Below, one piece after another: positions 44,327 through 54,618 of a stretch of DNA of 64,000 bases (the first letter of the stretch is position 1; each line of letters starts with the position of its first letter). The stretch is taken from NCBI RefSeq assembly GCF_001661965.1, contig NZ_LYWZ01000002.1, positions 1-64,000 on the forward strand, given 5' to 3'. This DNA is from Croceicoccus mobilis. Lineage in GTDB: Bacteria > Pseudomonadota > Alphaproteobacteria > Sphingomonadales > Sphingomonadaceae. Position numbers and translations under genes: made by a program. Under the pieces are notes generated by a model. It was not told the origin of the DNA. It ran no database searches and saw only the letters and a list, made by a program, of their open reading frames with translations.

Positions 44327-45556
44327 ATGAATGGAAAGGCTGCCCCCCGGCCCGCCAGAGGTCGCTGGCTGGCCCTGTCGATGACCTGCGCGGCGCTGGT
44401 GCTGGTGATGACGAGCTGGTTTTCCGCAACCGCCGTGCTGCCTGCGCTGGCCGCACATTGGGGGCTGACGGCAGGGGATGCAGCATGGCTCACGATCTGG
44501 GTGCAGATCGGCTTTGTCGCGGGCGCGCTGTTCGCCAGCATTACCGGGCTTCCCGATATCGTGTCGCCGCGCCTTGTCATGGGGCTGTCCGCCCTGCTGG
44601 CGGCGCTGTCCAATATCGCGCTGCTATGGGCACCGGATGCGGGTTTCGCCTATGCGGCGCGCTTTGTCACCGGCTTTGCGCTGGCGGGCGTGTATCCGCC
44701 CGCGATGAAGCTGATCTCGACCTGGTTCGTGCATGGACGCGGCACCGCGCTGGGCGTGGTTGTGGGGGCCTTGACGCTGGGGTCGGCATCGCCGCACCTG
44801 ATCCGGGCGCTGGCGGTCGGGCCGGATTGGCGGGCGGTCATCACCGCTTCGACCGTCTGTGTCGCAGTCGGGGCCTTCACCATGGGCGTGCTCGTGCGCG
44901 AAGGGCCGTTCCCCTTCGCCCGCGCCAGCTTCGATCCGGCCAAGCTGGGCGCGGTGCTGCGCGACCGGCCGCTACTGCTCGCCAACATCGGCTATTTCGG
45001 ACACATGTGGGAGCTGTATGCGATGTGGGGCTGGTTCCTCGCCTTTGCCGCCGCTGCGCTTCCGGCGCTGGGATTGGTGGATGCTGCGTCGGCCTCTCTG
45101 CTGGCGTTCGGGGTGATCGCATCGGGACTGGCGGGCGCAGTTGCGGGCGGATTGCTGGCCGACAGGATCGGGCGGACGGCGACGGCGGCGATCATGCTGG
45201 CATTGTCGGGGCTGTGCGCACTCACCATCGGCTTTGCCTTCGACGGGCCGCTATGGCTGCTGGTCGCGATCGGTGTGCTCTGGGGCGTAACCGTCATCGG
45301 CGACAGCGCGCAGTTTTCCGCCATGGCGACCGAACTTGCCGATCGCAGCCAGGTCGGCGCGGCGCTGGCACTGCAACTGGGACTTGGCTTTGCCCTGACG
45401 GTGGTTTCGATCCGGCTGACCCCGGTGGTGGCCGACTGGATCGGCTGGCGCTGGACGTTCCTGATCCTCGTCCCCGGACCGGTCGTGGGGCTGATCGCGA
45501 TGATGCTGCTGCGCCGCCATCCCGGCGCGGTGCGGATCGCGCATGGTTTGCGTTGA
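44327..45556 (+). CDS. MFS transporter
   Basis: The 409-residue protein has about twelve hydrophobic helices of the major-facilitator type, with the conserved loop 2-3 area and GLLADRIGRTATAAIML as the repeated A-like motif after helix 8. Substrate cannot be deduced; the sequence resembles the broad CynX/nitrate-like group. The start at 44327 was chosen because the family's first helix begins about 20 residues later. Confidence 0.88.
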   Translation: MNGKAAPRPARGRWLALSMTCAALVLVMTSWFSATAVLPALAAHWGLTAGDAAWLTIWVQIGFVAGALFASITGLPDIVSPRLVMGLSALLAALSNIALLWAPDAGFAYAARFVTGFALAGVYPPAMKLISTWFVHGRGTALGVVVGALTLGSASPHLIRALAVGPDWRAVITASTVCVAVGAFTMGVLVREGPFPFARASFDPAKLGAVLRDRPLLLANIGYFGHMWELYAMWGWFLAFAAAALPALGLVDAASASLLAFGVIASGLAGAVAGGLLADRIGRTATAAIMLALSGLCALTIGFAFDGPLWLLVAIGVLWGVTVIGDSAQFSAMATELADRSQVGAALALQLGLGFALTVVSIRLTPVVADWIGWRWTFLILVPGPVVGLIAMMLLRRHPGAVRIAHGLR

Positions 45557-45622
45557 GGGACTGGGTCAAGCCGCACAAGGTGCTTGCCTGCACAGGGCGC
45601 GCGCCATAAGCACCGCGCCATT

Positions 45623-46843
45623 ATGGAACGCTCTCCCCTCGCCCGCCCCTTTCCGCAGCTTCCCGCCATTGCCGGGGCCACGCCGCGCATCGCGCGCGCA
45701 GGCTACAAGAACTGGGGCCGTTGCGACCTGACCTATGTCGAACTGGACGAAGGCACCGCCGTCGCGGGCGTGTTCACGAAGAACATTTGCTGCTCTTCCG
45801 AAGTCGAGCTGGGACGCGAGCAGGTGAAGCTGGGCCGGGCCCGCGCGCTGATCGTCAATGCGGGCAATTCAAACGCCTTCACCGGCTATCGCGGGCGTGA
45901 GGCGGTGGAAGCGATCATGGTCGAGGTCGCCACCCATATGGGCTGCGAACCCAGCGACGTGTTCGTGTCCTCCACCGGCGTGATCGGCGTACCGCTCCCC
46001 ACCGACAAGGCGCGCGAGGGGCTGGCAAAGGTGTTCCATGCAGAGCCGTGCAGCTGGGAAGAGGCCGCCAACACCATCGGCACCACGGACACTTTTGCAA
46101 AAGGTGCACATGCCAGCGCGATGGTCGGCGACACCCGCGTCGAATTCAGCGCCATCATCAAGGGCAGCGGCATGATCGCGCCCGACATGGCGACGATGCT
46201 GGGCTATGTCTTCACCGACGCCAATGTCGCGCCCGCCTTCCTGCAGCAGTGCCTGTCGGCCATCAACGAGGAAACATTTTCCTGCATCACGGTCGATGGC
46301 GACACCTCGACCAGCGACACGGTGCTGGCCTTTGCCACCGGCAAGGCGGGGAACGAAGAGATCACCGGCCCCGACAGCCCCGGCGCGGACGCTTTTGCCG
46401 CCGCGCTTGCCGATGTCTGCCGCCAGCTTTCGCATCTTGTCGTGCGCGACGGCGAAGGGGCGCAGAAATTCATCGAGATCGCGGTGACCGGAGCAAAGAG
46501 CGATGAAAGCGCGCGCCGCGTCGGCCTTGCCATCGCCAATTCGCCGCTGGTGAAGACCGCGATCGCGGGCGAGGACGCGAACTGGGGCCGCGTCGTGATG
46601 GCCGTGGGCAAGGCCGGCGAACCGGCGGATCGCGACAGGCTCTCAATCGGGTTCGGCGGCGTGTGGACGGCAAAGGACGGGCAGCCGCTGGCCGATTACG
46701 ACGAAGCGCCGGTGGCCGAGCATCTGAAGGGGCAGGACGTGCGGATCGATGTCGACCTTGGCATGGGCGATGGCCGGGCCACGGTGTGGACCTGCGATCT
46801 CACCCATGGCTACATCACCATCAACGCGGATTACCGGACATGA
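45623..46843 (+). CDS. argJ: Bifunctional ornithine acetyltransferase/N-acetylglutamate synthase
   Basis: The 406-residue precursor recycles the acetyl group in arginine synthesis. It self-cleaves at KGSGMIAPDMATML to expose the nucleophile threonine T191. Further family motifs are VNAGNSNAFTG, SSTGVIGVPLP and [16 protein letters not shown] at the C-terminus. The stop overlaps the next gene by 4 bp, so the two are coupled. Confidence 0.95.
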   Translation: MERSPLARPFPQLPAIAGATPRIARAGYKNWGRCDLTYVELDEGTAVAGVFTKNICCSSEVELGREQVKLGRARALIVNAGNSNAFTGYRGREAVEAIMVEVATHMGCEPSDVFVSSTGVIGVPLPTDKAREGLAKVFHAEPCSWEEAANTIGTTDTFAKGAHASAMVGDTRVEFSAIIKGSGMIAPDMATMLGYVFTDANVAPAFLQQCLSAINEETFSCITVDGDTSTSDTVLAFATGKAGNEEITGPDSPGADAFAAALADVCRQLSHLVVRDGEGAQKFIEIAVTGAKSDESARRVGLAIANSPLVKTAIAGEDANWGRVVMAVGKAGEPADRDRLSIGFGGVWTAKDGQPLADYDEAPVAEHLKGQDVRIDVDLGMGDGRATVWTCDLTHGYITINADYRT

Positions 46844-47634
46844 GCGCACTTGAAACCGCCGTCGCCGATCTGATGCGCGATGTCGCCGCCAAGGCGATCA
46901 TGCCGCGCTACCAGTCGCTGTCTGCCGGAGAGATCATCGAGAAGGCCGAGGACGATGTCGTCACCATCGCCGACCGCGAAAGCGAGGCGATGCTGGCCGA
47001 GGGATTGGCGAAGATCCTGCCCGAAGCCGCCATCGTGGGCGAGGAATCGGTACATGCCGATGCCAGCGTGATGGACCGGCGCGGCGCGGATCTGTGCTGG
47101 ATCATTGATCCATTGGACGGCACCAATAATTTCGCCAAGGGCAAGCCGCCTTTCGGCATCATCATCGCATTGGCCGAAAAAGGTGAGACCCATGCCGGCT
47201 GGCTGTGGGACCCGCTGCAGGACCGGATCTGCTTTGCCGAGCGCGGCAAGGGCGCTTTTGTCAACGGCGAGCGCATTGCCGCGCGCGAGACCGGCGAGGA
47301 CATGCCCGTCGCCGCGATCAGCACGATCTTCATGGACGAGGCGCAGCGCCACCAGGTGAAGCAGAACATCGCGCCTTATTTCCAGCTGGTCGACATTCCG
47401 CGATGCGCGGCGGAGCAATATCCGCGGCTGGCGCTTGGCGTAAACGATGTGTCGGTGTTTCAGCGCACGCTGGCGTGGGACCACGCGGCGGGCGTTCTGT
47501 GGCTGAACGAAGCGGGCGGCAGGGCCGCGCGGCTCGACGGATCAGCTTATCGGCCGGACCAGGACGGCACCGGCCTGCTGGCGGCGGCAAGCCCGGCCCT
47601 GTGGGACAAGCTCGCCGCCTGCATACCGGATTAG
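46840..47634 (+). CDS. Inositol-monophosphatase-family phosphatase
   Basis: The 264-residue Mg-dependent phosphatase has the metal-site motifs [21 protein letters not shown] and a late [15 protein letters not shown]. It could be an inositol-phosphate phosphatase or a HisN-like histidinol-phosphatase; coupling to argJ slightly favours a role in amino-acid synthesis, but the sequence does not decide. It ends tail to tail with trxA (4-bp overlap). Confidence 0.9.
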   Translation: MSALETAVADLMRDVAAKAIMPRYQSLSAGEIIEKAEDDVVTIADRESEAMLAEGLAKILPEAAIVGEESVHADASVMDRRGADLCWIIDPLDGTNNFAKGKPPFGIIIALAEKGETHAGWLWDPLQDRICFAERGKGAFVNGERIAARETGEDMPVAAISTIFMDEAQRHQVKQNIAPYFQLVDIPRCAAEQYPRLALGVNDVSVFQRTLAWDHAAGVLWLNEAGGRAARLDGSAYRPDQDGTGLLAAASPALWDKLAACIPD

Positions 47635-47951
47635 AGCTCGCCTTCGAGCCAGCTCTTCAGCGCACCCTTGGGCGCAGCGCCCAGCTTGCGCGCAACGGGT
47701 TCGCCGTTTTTGAACAATACCATCAGCGGGATCGACTGCACGCCCATCTGGCCGGGCACGCCGGTGTTTTCCATGATGTCCATCTTGGCGATGGTGACCT
47801 GCTCGCCCAGCTCTTCGCTGATCTCTTCCAGCGCGGGGGCGATCATCTTGCACGGGCCGCACCAGTCGGCCCAGAAATCGACCAGCACGGGCTTGTCGGA
47901 CTTCAATACGTCTTCTTCGAAGCTGGCGTCGGTGACGGCAACGGTCGGCAT
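47631..47951 (-). CDS. trxA: Thioredoxin
   Basis: This 106-residue thioredoxin has active site WCGPC (residues 30-34) and the cis-proline in VQSIPLM. It reduces cytosolic disulphides and is the likely electron donor for NrdA. It follows addA by about 100 bp on the same strand, so it may be the end of that operon or have its own promoter. Confidence 0.96.
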   Translation of the reverse strand: MPTVAVTDASFEEDVLKSDKPVLVDFWADWCGPCKMIAPALEEISEELGEQVTIAKMDIMENTGVPGQMGVQSIPLMVLFKNGEPVARKLGAAPKGALKSWLEGEL

Positions 47952-48055
47952 GGATCTATCTCCTGTAGTCGCGCAAGGGGGCCGCGCGGGGAAAGTCTTG
48001 TGTCCCTAGATAGTCCGCGCGCGCCTAAGCGCAATGCGCCATGTGGCAACGGATT

Positions 48056-51000
48056 CTACCCGGAGCGTAAAGCAGCCCTTTCCCTCTCCAGCACATCGGC
48101 GGGAATCGCGAAAATCCGCGGGGCATGGGTATAGAGCAGCAATGCCTCGACCTCGCGCCCCGGGTGGATCACCTCCAGCGCGCAGGCATAGGCGGCCATC
48201 TGGCGCAGATAGGCCGAGGGGATCTGGTCAAAGCTTTCAGGGGGGCGGCGGGCGGTCTTGAAATCGACGATGCGGATGGGGCCGCTGCCATCACCAAGGT
48301 GGAGACGGTCAATGGTACCGGTGACCACGCGCGGGCCGACAGTGGCCGAAAGCGACACTTCGGCCAGCGTATCGGGCGTAAACAGATCGGCGCAGAGCGG
48401 ATCGGACAGGACGCGGACGGCCGCATCGGCTATCTCGGTCCGCGCAGCCTCCGGCAGATCCTGCGCCTGCCGCGCCAGCCAGCGCGCGGCGGCATCGGCG
48501 CGGGCCTCGGGCGCGAGTTCGGGCAGGCGTTCTAGCAGGCGGTGGATCAGCACGCCGCGCCGCGCCGCATCGACCGCGCCGGGCTGCATTGGCGCAGATG
48601 GCGGCTCGGCCACCTCATGCGCTTCGCCCAATGAGGATGGCGCAAGCGGTCGGGGCGGCGCAGGCTCGGCCCCGGCGGGCGCGGTGGCCCATGCAGGCAG
48701 CAGACCCAGCCCCGTCTGCCGCGCACCCGGAGCCAGGCCCGGTATCTTGTCCGCCGGCTCGCCCAGCCGCTTCGCCCCGGCCCAGACCGGATCGGCGAGC
48801 CAGTCGTCATCTTCGCCAAACAGGGGCGCGAGGCGGGCATACCAGCTGTCCTTGGGCGGCTCGGTCTTCTTCGCGCGCAAGGCCCCGGCCACGAACAGCG
48901 CCTCCTCCGCCCGCGTCATCGCGACATAGAGCAGCCGCCAGTGCTCCTCGCGCTCCTCACGCGCGGCCTTGTCCTCGGCCTCCGCGATGCGGCCCAGCTT
49001 CTCGGCCTTTTTAAGCGAGGGCAGCGGCAGGGTGCGGGGCGCGAAGCCGGGGGTGTCTGGCAGCGGCTCGGTCAATTCCAGCGTGCGCGGCATGGCGAGA
49101 TCGGGATCGTCCGCCGCGTCGGCGAGGATCACGATCGGCGCCTGCAAGCCCTTGGACCCGTGCACCGTCATCACGCGCACCAGCCCGCCCTGCTGCTCGG
49201 CCTCGCGCTTCAGCTCGCCATCGCCCGCATCGAACCAGCGGATAAAACCCGCAAGGCTGGGCGTGTTGTTCGCGCTGAAGGCCATGGCGGCATTGAGCAT
49301 CTCGTCGATGGGATCATTGACCTCTCCCCCCAGCCGAGCCGCGAGTTTGCGCCGCGCCTGCCATGGTCCGACGAGCATCCAGTGCAGCATCGCCTGCGGC
49401 GTGTCGTAATCGGCGCGGGCCAGCAGCCCGCCCAGCATCTCCACCGCGCGGCGCGGCTTGTCAGCCACGGCGGCGCGCAAATGATCCCACAGCCGCACGC
49501 GCCTTTCGCGCCAGCCATGCTCCAGCAGATCCTCCTGGCTCCACCCGAAGATCGGGGAAACCAGCAGATTGGCAAGGCTGAGATCATCGGCAGGCTGCGC
49601 GGCAAAGCGCATCGCCGCCATCAGGTCGCGCACGCCCAAGGGCGCACCTAGTCGCAGCCTGTCCACACCCGCCACCGGCACGCCCTTGGCATGCAGCCGC
49701 GCGACGATCAGCCCGGCCAGCTCCTTGCGTTTGCGGACGAGGACCATGACATCGCCGGGGCCCGCGTTCCGCGCCTCGCCCTTTACCAGCGGGAAGCCAT
49801 CGTCGATCCAGTGGCGGATCTGCGTCGCGATATGTTCAGCGACGCGCCGGTCGGGGCGGGAGAGCCAGCCTTCCTCGCCCGTTTCGCCTTTGTCTTCCGC
49901 GTCTTCGCTGATGCCGCCAACGGTGCGCCACAGCACCACCTGACCGGGGCGATCCTCACCGATATGGCGGCCGGGATTATCCTCCAGCCCCAGCGCTTGC
50001 GGCCCGATCTCGCGGATCGCTTCGTCCACGAAATCAAGCACCGGCTGCGCGGTGCGATAGCTGCGGGCGAGGCCATATTCGCGGAACGGGCGCGGCTCGC
50101 CGCCCCCTCCCCGCTGGCCAGTGCGGTTCTCGATCGCACCCGCCATGCGCTCCTTCACCCGGTCGCGGGCGAGGCGGAAGTTTTCTGGTGACGTGCCCTG
50201 AAAGCGAAAGATCGCCTGCTTGTAATCGCCCACCACGAAGAGCGTGCGCAGCCGGTCGCCCCGCGCGCCCTCGCCTGCGAAGAACTCTTCCGTCAGCGCG
50301 TCGATCACGTCCCATTGCGCGCTATTCGTGTCCTGCGCCTCGTCGACAAGGATATGGTCGAAGCGCCGGTCGAGCTTGTAGCGGATCCATTCGGCCATGT
50401 CGGAGCGTTGGAGCAGCCGCGCAGCCTCCGCGATCTGGTCGTCGAAATCGATGAGGCCGGCACGCGATTTCGCCTCGGTCCATTTGAGCGCGAACGCACG
50501 GCCCAGCGTCAGCGCCGGGGCCAGCCATTGCGCCAGCTCACCCAGATCGCGGCAGGCGACGACGCGCTCGATGGACTGGCGCACCGCCTCCACCGCATCG
50601 TCATAGGCGAAGCTGTCCTTCACCAGCTTCCTCGCCTCGCCCTTTTGCGTGAATAGCGCGCCCTTCAGATCGTCGAGCATGGCAAGGCGCTTGTCCGCAT
50701 CGCCGCCCAGCCAGACGCTGATCAGGTCCGCAGCGGCAGTCGGGTTCTTGCCGCCCTTGTCGCGCAGCATCGCCTCTGCCGCTTCCAGCGAGCGGCAATC
50801 GAAGACATCGCCCCCGCACATCGCCGCGACATGCGTTTCGCAATGGTCGGTCTTCAGTCCCAGCAGGCGATAGACGCGCGGCAGCAGCGGCGGCATCCAG
50901 CTGCCCGTCCCCTCCCATGCAGAGCGCGCTTCGGCGCAGGCCATCAGGAAACGTTCGATCGCCCCCTGATCGGCGCGCAGCGACATCATGGCGAGCGCGT

Positions 51001-51541
51001 CCGTTAGCGTCGTGTCGCCATGTTCCTCCGCCTCGACCAGCAAATCGCCCAACACTTCGCGCAGCAGGAGTTCGCGGTCGCGGTCCTCCATCGGACGCGT
51101 GCCGGGCACCAGCCCCGCCTCCAGCGGAAAGGCGGAGAGGAGCCATTGCGAAAAGGCATGGATCGTCTCGATGCGAAGCCCGCCGCCGGGGCAATCGAGC
51201 ACGGCGGCGAAGCGCGTGCGGGCGCGGGCGATGTCGTCGGGGCCGAACTCCGCGCCGATGGCCTGCAGATCCCGCGCAAGGTCGATCTCATCCGCGCGGA
51301 CCCAGCTGGCCAGCACCTCGTTGACGCGGTTCGCCATCTCTGCCGCGCCCGCCTTGGTGAAGGTCAGGCACAATATCTGCGCCGGCTCCACGTCGGACTG
51401 AAGCAATAGACGCAGCACGCGGGCCGACAGCACCTGCGTCTTCCCCGTCCCCGCGCTGGCCGACAGCCAGACGGTATCGGCGGGATTGACCGCGTCGCGC
51501 TGGCTGCCCGCCAGCGGATAGACTTTCGCGGGGCCGCTCAT
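48056..51541 (-). CDS. addA: AddA helicase-nuclease
   Basis: The 1161-residue UvrD-type subunit of the AddAB double-strand-break repair enzyme has Walker A SASAGTGKTQ (residues 27-36), motif II ILVDEAQDTNSAQWDVI, motif V/VI near VMTVHGSKGLQAPIV and LLYVAMTRAEE, and a C-terminal RecB-like nuclease (GTIDRLHLG, IVDFKTA, QMAAYACALE). It overlaps addB by 4 bp. Confidence 0.95.
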   Translation of the reverse strand: MSGPAKVYPLAGSQRDAVNPADTVWLSASAGTGKTQVLSARVLRLLLQSDVEPAQILCLTFTKAGAAEMANRVNEVLASWVRADEIDLARDLQAIGAEFGPDDIARARTRFAAVLDCPGGGLRIETIHAFSQWLLSAFPLEAGLVPGTRPMEDRDRELLLREVLGDLLVEAEEHGDTTLTDALAMMSLRADQGAIERFLMACAEARSAWEGTGSWMPPLLPRVYRLLGLKTDHCETHVAAMCGGDVFDCRSLEAAEAMLRDKGGKNPTAAADLISVWLGGDADKRLAMLDDLKGALFTQKGEARKLVKDSFAYDDAVEAVRQSIERVVACRDLGELAQWLAPALTLGRAFALKWTEAKSRAGLIDFDDQIAEAARLLQRSDMAEWIRYKLDRRFDHILVDEAQDTNSAQWDVIDALTEEFFAGEGARGDRLRTLFVVGDYKQAIFRFQGTSPENFRLARDRVKERMAGAIENRTGQRGGGGEPRPFREYGLARSYRTAQPVLDFVDEAIREIGPQALGLEDNPGRHIGEDRPGQVVLWRTVGGISEDAEDKGETGEEGWLSRPDRRVAEHIATQIRHWIDDGFPLVKGEARNAGPGDVMVLVRKRKELAGLIVARLHAKGVPVAGVDRLRLGAPLGVRDLMAAMRFAAQPADDLSLANLLVSPIFGWSQEDLLEHGWRERRVRLWDHLRAAVADKPRRAVEMLGGLLARADYDTPQAMLHWMLVGPWQARRKLAARLGGEVNDPIDEMLNAAMAFSANNTPSLAGFIRWFDAGDGELKREAEQQGGLVRVMTVHGSKGLQAPIVILADAADDPDLAMPRTLELTEPLPDTPGFAPRTLPLPSLKKAEKLGRIAEAEDKAAREEREEHWRLLYVAMTRAEEALFVAGALRAKKTEPPKDSWYARLAPLFGEDDDWLADPVWAGAKRLGEPADKIPGLAPGARQTGLGLLPAWATAPAGAEPAPPRPLAPSSLGEAHEVAEPPSAPMQPGAVDAARRGVLIHRLLERLPELAPEARADAAARWLARQAQDLPEAARTEIADAAVRVLSDPLCADLFTPDTLAEVSLSATVGPRVVTGTIDRLHLGDGSGPIRIVDFKTARRPPESFDQIPSAYLRQMAAYACALEVIHPGREVEALLLYTHAPRIFAIPADVLERERAALRSG

Positions 51542-54500
51542 GTCTCGTCGCTCCCCCCATCATTTCCGCGGCCCTGCCATTCGTCGAGGCGCATGAGCTG
51601 GTCGTAATCATTGTAACCCGGAAGGTCAGGGTTAAGCCGCGCGGTGAACGGCTCGGTCCCGGTGATCCAGCGGTCGAGCGCGTCCTGCAGCATGCGCCTG
51701 CTTTCGGAGAGGAACTTGTCGCGCTCGATCCCGCTTTTCTTGCGGCCTTCGGGGATGGGTTCCTCGCGGTAACCGAACTCGCCCGATTTCCTGTCGCGGG
51801 CGAGTGACCAATATTCGAAATGGGTCGGCTCACCGCTTAGCCCATCGAACCCGCCATGCGCCGCGACAAGCCCGGTGGTGCCCAGCTGGAGCGCATAGCC
51901 TGCCTCCACTTCCGAACCCTTGGGCGGGTGGCCGGTCTTGTAGTCGACGATGGCCAGCTCTCCATTCACCAGCCGGTCGATGCGGTCGGCGCGGGCGCTG
52001 ATCTTGACGCCATCGACGGTGAAGGCACCGCCGGTTTCCACCACCGCGATTTCGCGCCCGTCGGCGCGCAGGCCTTGCGTTTCTTCGTCCAGCCACGCCA
52101 GCGCCGCCAACAGGCGCGGCTGCCACAGCCCGCGCATGAAGGGGTGCCCCGACAATTCCGCCAGCCGCTTTTCGGCGAGCGGCAAGAGCGTGCCGGGCGC
52201 GGCGCGATGATCGACATACCAGCGTTCGAGAATGTCATGCACCGCCTCGCCCCGCCATGCAGGTGTGGGTTCCTGGTCGATCCCGTCCAGCGCACGCAGG
52301 CGCAGGATATGCGACGCGTAGAACTGGTAGGGATCGCTGCGCAGCCGGTCCAGGGCGGTCGCGGAAATATCGACGCGGCGCTGCTCGGCGCTGGGCATGG
52401 GCTTGGGCTGCGGATGCGGCGCGGTCGGCTGGTCGCGGTCCAGCGCCTCGGCGATGTGGGGAATGTCGCGCTCCATGTGGCGTTCGAGGAGTTCGCCCAG
52501 CATGGCGCGTACGCGCAGCACGAAACGGCTGGCGATGGCGGGGCCGGAGGCATCCTTGCGGGCATAGCTGAGCACCACTTGCGGAGCGCCCAATGCGGCG
52601 GCGAGGTCGTGCGCGGAGAGCCCGATGCGGAAATCGCCGCCCGGCACGCCCAAGGCGCGCATCACGGCAGGGGCGACCAGCGGGTCCTGCGACGCGCCCT
52701 GCGGCCAGCTTCCCTCGGTAAGGCCACCGCAGATGACGAGATCGGCGCGGCTCATCCGCGCCTCGATCAGGCCATAGATCGCGATGCGCGGATGGCCGCC
52801 ATAGGGCGGGCGGACCGAGACCTGATCCAGCACGTCGCGCAGCACCAAGGGCACTTCGGCAGGGGCCAGCGCGGTCGGCACTTCGCGCGCGGCTTCGCGC
52901 AGGGTTTCGAGCGTGGAGGACAGGGAGCGGCCATCGGCCTCCGACCAGATGGCAAGGCCGCACATCGCCTCACCCGCCGCGGCAATGGCGCTCAGCGCAT
53001 CGCCCATGTCGAGCGTTTCGGTTTCGCCCAAGGCGACCAGCGGGGCGATGATCGCCTCCACCCGCGCCCACCATTCGGCGAAGGCGGTGCTGCTGCGCTT
53101 GCCCGCAATCTCCCGCGCTTTCTCGGCAAGCGGCGCAAGGCCGACATCAATTCGCGGGCCGCGCAAAGCCTTTTCCAAGAGGCGCGCATGGGAAAGCCAC
53201 TGGCGGCGTTCGTCGTCCTTGCCGCCCGCATGCGGATGCGCCAGCGCCGCGACCAAGGGGACCGGCGCCGCGCGGGTAGCAAGGATTTCCGCGATCAGCA
53301 GCGCGATCCGGCCCGCAGGCGTATGCGGCAGCGGGCGACCGGCGGAATCGTCGGCATCAATGTTCCAACGTTTGAGATGCGCGATCACCCGGCCCGCCAG
53401 ACCGCGATCGGGCGTCACCAGCGCGACGCGGCGTTCGGGCGTGTCCAGCGCTTCGCGCATCAGCAGGGCGATGGACTGCGCCTCATGCTCCGGGTGGGCG
53501 CTTTCCATGAGGCGCACGCCGGTCAGGCGGCGGCGCTCGGGCGGCAAGTCGACCCAGCTGGCGCTTTCCTTCGGCGGCAGGAACAGGCTTGAGAGTGCGC
53601 GGCTCCGTTCCGGCGGTGCGGCGGACGAGCCACGGCGATGCCAGTTGCGGACCTCGCCCCGCGCCACGCCCATGCGGTTCAAGAGCAGCTTCAGATGATA
53701 TTGCGGATGGGTGACGGCATCGCCCGGCCCCAGCGGCGCATCGCCCGGTTCCGGCCCCACGCCCGCGCGGCCCAGCGATTCCCAGACCTCGTCCTCCATG
53801 GCGAGGTCGAGATCGGGCAGCACCACCGCGCCCTGCGGCAGTTCCGCGATACGCCGCAGCAGCGCCGCGATAGCGGGGCTGGCGCTGGTGATGCCGGCCG
53901 CCACCACCGGATCGACCGGCGGGTTCGTGCGCCAGCGATCCGCCGCATGTTCGAACAGGGCATTGCGTCGGGCGGGTGCGTCGAGTTCTTGGCGAGCCTG
54001 CAATTCGGAAAGCCACATCGCCTGCACGGTGGCGAAGAGCCTCAGGTTCTCCCGCCAGTGCCCCGACAATTCGCCCACGATGTCGAGCACGCGCTCACCC
54101 AGCAGATCCTCGGGCGCAATGCCTTCGACGAGCAGGCGGTCCATGGCGCTGCCGATCTCTCGCGCCTGCCGCAGCAGGGCGGCATTGGTGGGGATCTCCA
54201 TTCCCTCGCGCAGCATCGCCATGCGCAGCATTTCGGCAAGGCGCAGCCAGCGGCGTGTGGGATTGGCGGCGGGCGGGATGTCCGCCCCCTCTCCTATGGG
54301 ATCGAGCAGGGGACCAAGCGTTTCGTTCAGCTCGATATCGCCGATCACCGCCATGCGCGGCAGCAGCAAGCCGCCAGATCCATTGGGCGTGCCCTGCTCC
54401 CCCATCAGCCGGGTGAACGCCTCTGTCATGGTACGGATCGCGCGGCGACCGGGGAGCAGCAGGGTCAGCCGGGCAAGGCCGTGCGCGCCATCGGAATAGC

Positions 54501-54594
54501 GCGGGACCAGACCTGCCGCCAATGCATCGGCAAAACCGCGATGCGCGGCGATGGAATAGATCGCCAGCCGTTGCTTTTCCGTTTTCTCAGCCAA
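51538..54594 (-). CDS. addB: AddB nuclease subunit, without iron-sulphur cysteines
   Basis: The 1018-residue partner of AddA has a helicase-like N-terminal fold without a clear Walker A and a C-terminal nuclease (ISARADRIDRL, AIVDYKTGHPP, YALQLGTTGL). Some AddB proteins hold their nuclease with a four-cysteine 4Fe-4S staple; the last 300 residues here contain no cysteine, so that staple is absent, as known for the alphaproteobacterial type. It stands 24 bp after murU. Confidence 0.93.
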   Translation of the reverse strand: MAEKTEKQRLAIYSIAAHRGFADALAAGLVPRYSDGAHGLARLTLLLPGRRAIRTMTEAFTRLMGEQGTPNGSGGLLLPRMAVIGDIELNETLGPLLDPIGEGADIPPAANPTRRWLRLAEMLRMAMLREGMEIPTNAALLRQAREIGSAMDRLLVEGIAPEDLLGERVLDIVGELSGHWRENLRLFATVQAMWLSELQARQELDAPARRNALFEHAADRWRTNPPVDPVVAAGITSASPAIAALLRRIAELPQGAVVLPDLDLAMEDEVWESLGRAGVGPEPGDAPLGPGDAVTHPQYHLKLLLNRMGVARGEVRNWHRRGSSAAPPERSRALSSLFLPPKESASWVDLPPERRRLTGVRLMESAHPEHEAQSIALLMREALDTPERRVALVTPDRGLAGRVIAHLKRWNIDADDSAGRPLPHTPAGRIALLIAEILATRAAPVPLVAALAHPHAGGKDDERRQWLSHARLLEKALRGPRIDVGLAPLAEKAREIAGKRSSTAFAEWWARVEAIIAPLVALGETETLDMGDALSAIAAAGEAMCGLAIWSEADGRSLSSTLETLREAAREVPTALAPAEVPLVLRDVLDQVSVRPPYGGHPRIAIYGLIEARMSRADLVICGGLTEGSWPQGASQDPLVAPAVMRALGVPGGDFRIGLSAHDLAAALGAPQVVLSYARKDASGPAIASRFVLRVRAMLGELLERHMERDIPHIAEALDRDQPTAPHPQPKPMPSAEQRRVDISATALDRLRSDPYQFYASHILRLRALDGIDQEPTPAWRGEAVHDILERWYVDHRAAPGTLLPLAEKRLAELSGHPFMRGLWQPRLLAALAWLDEETQGLRADGREIAVVETGGAFTVDGVKISARADRIDRLVNGELAIVDYKTGHPPKGSEVEAGYALQLGTTGLVAAHGGFDGLSGEPTHFEYWSLARDRKSGEFGYREEPIPEGRKKSGIERDKFLSESRRMLQDALDRWITGTEPFTARLNPDLPGYNDYDQLMRLDEWQGRGNDGGSDET

Positions 54595-54618
54595 CCCCTT
54601 GCGCCCCTTCCACGGCCA

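Noticed and set aside
44458-45609. A 383-codon frame in another phase of the MFS gene
   Set aside because: The MFS frame gives regular membrane helices; this one does not.
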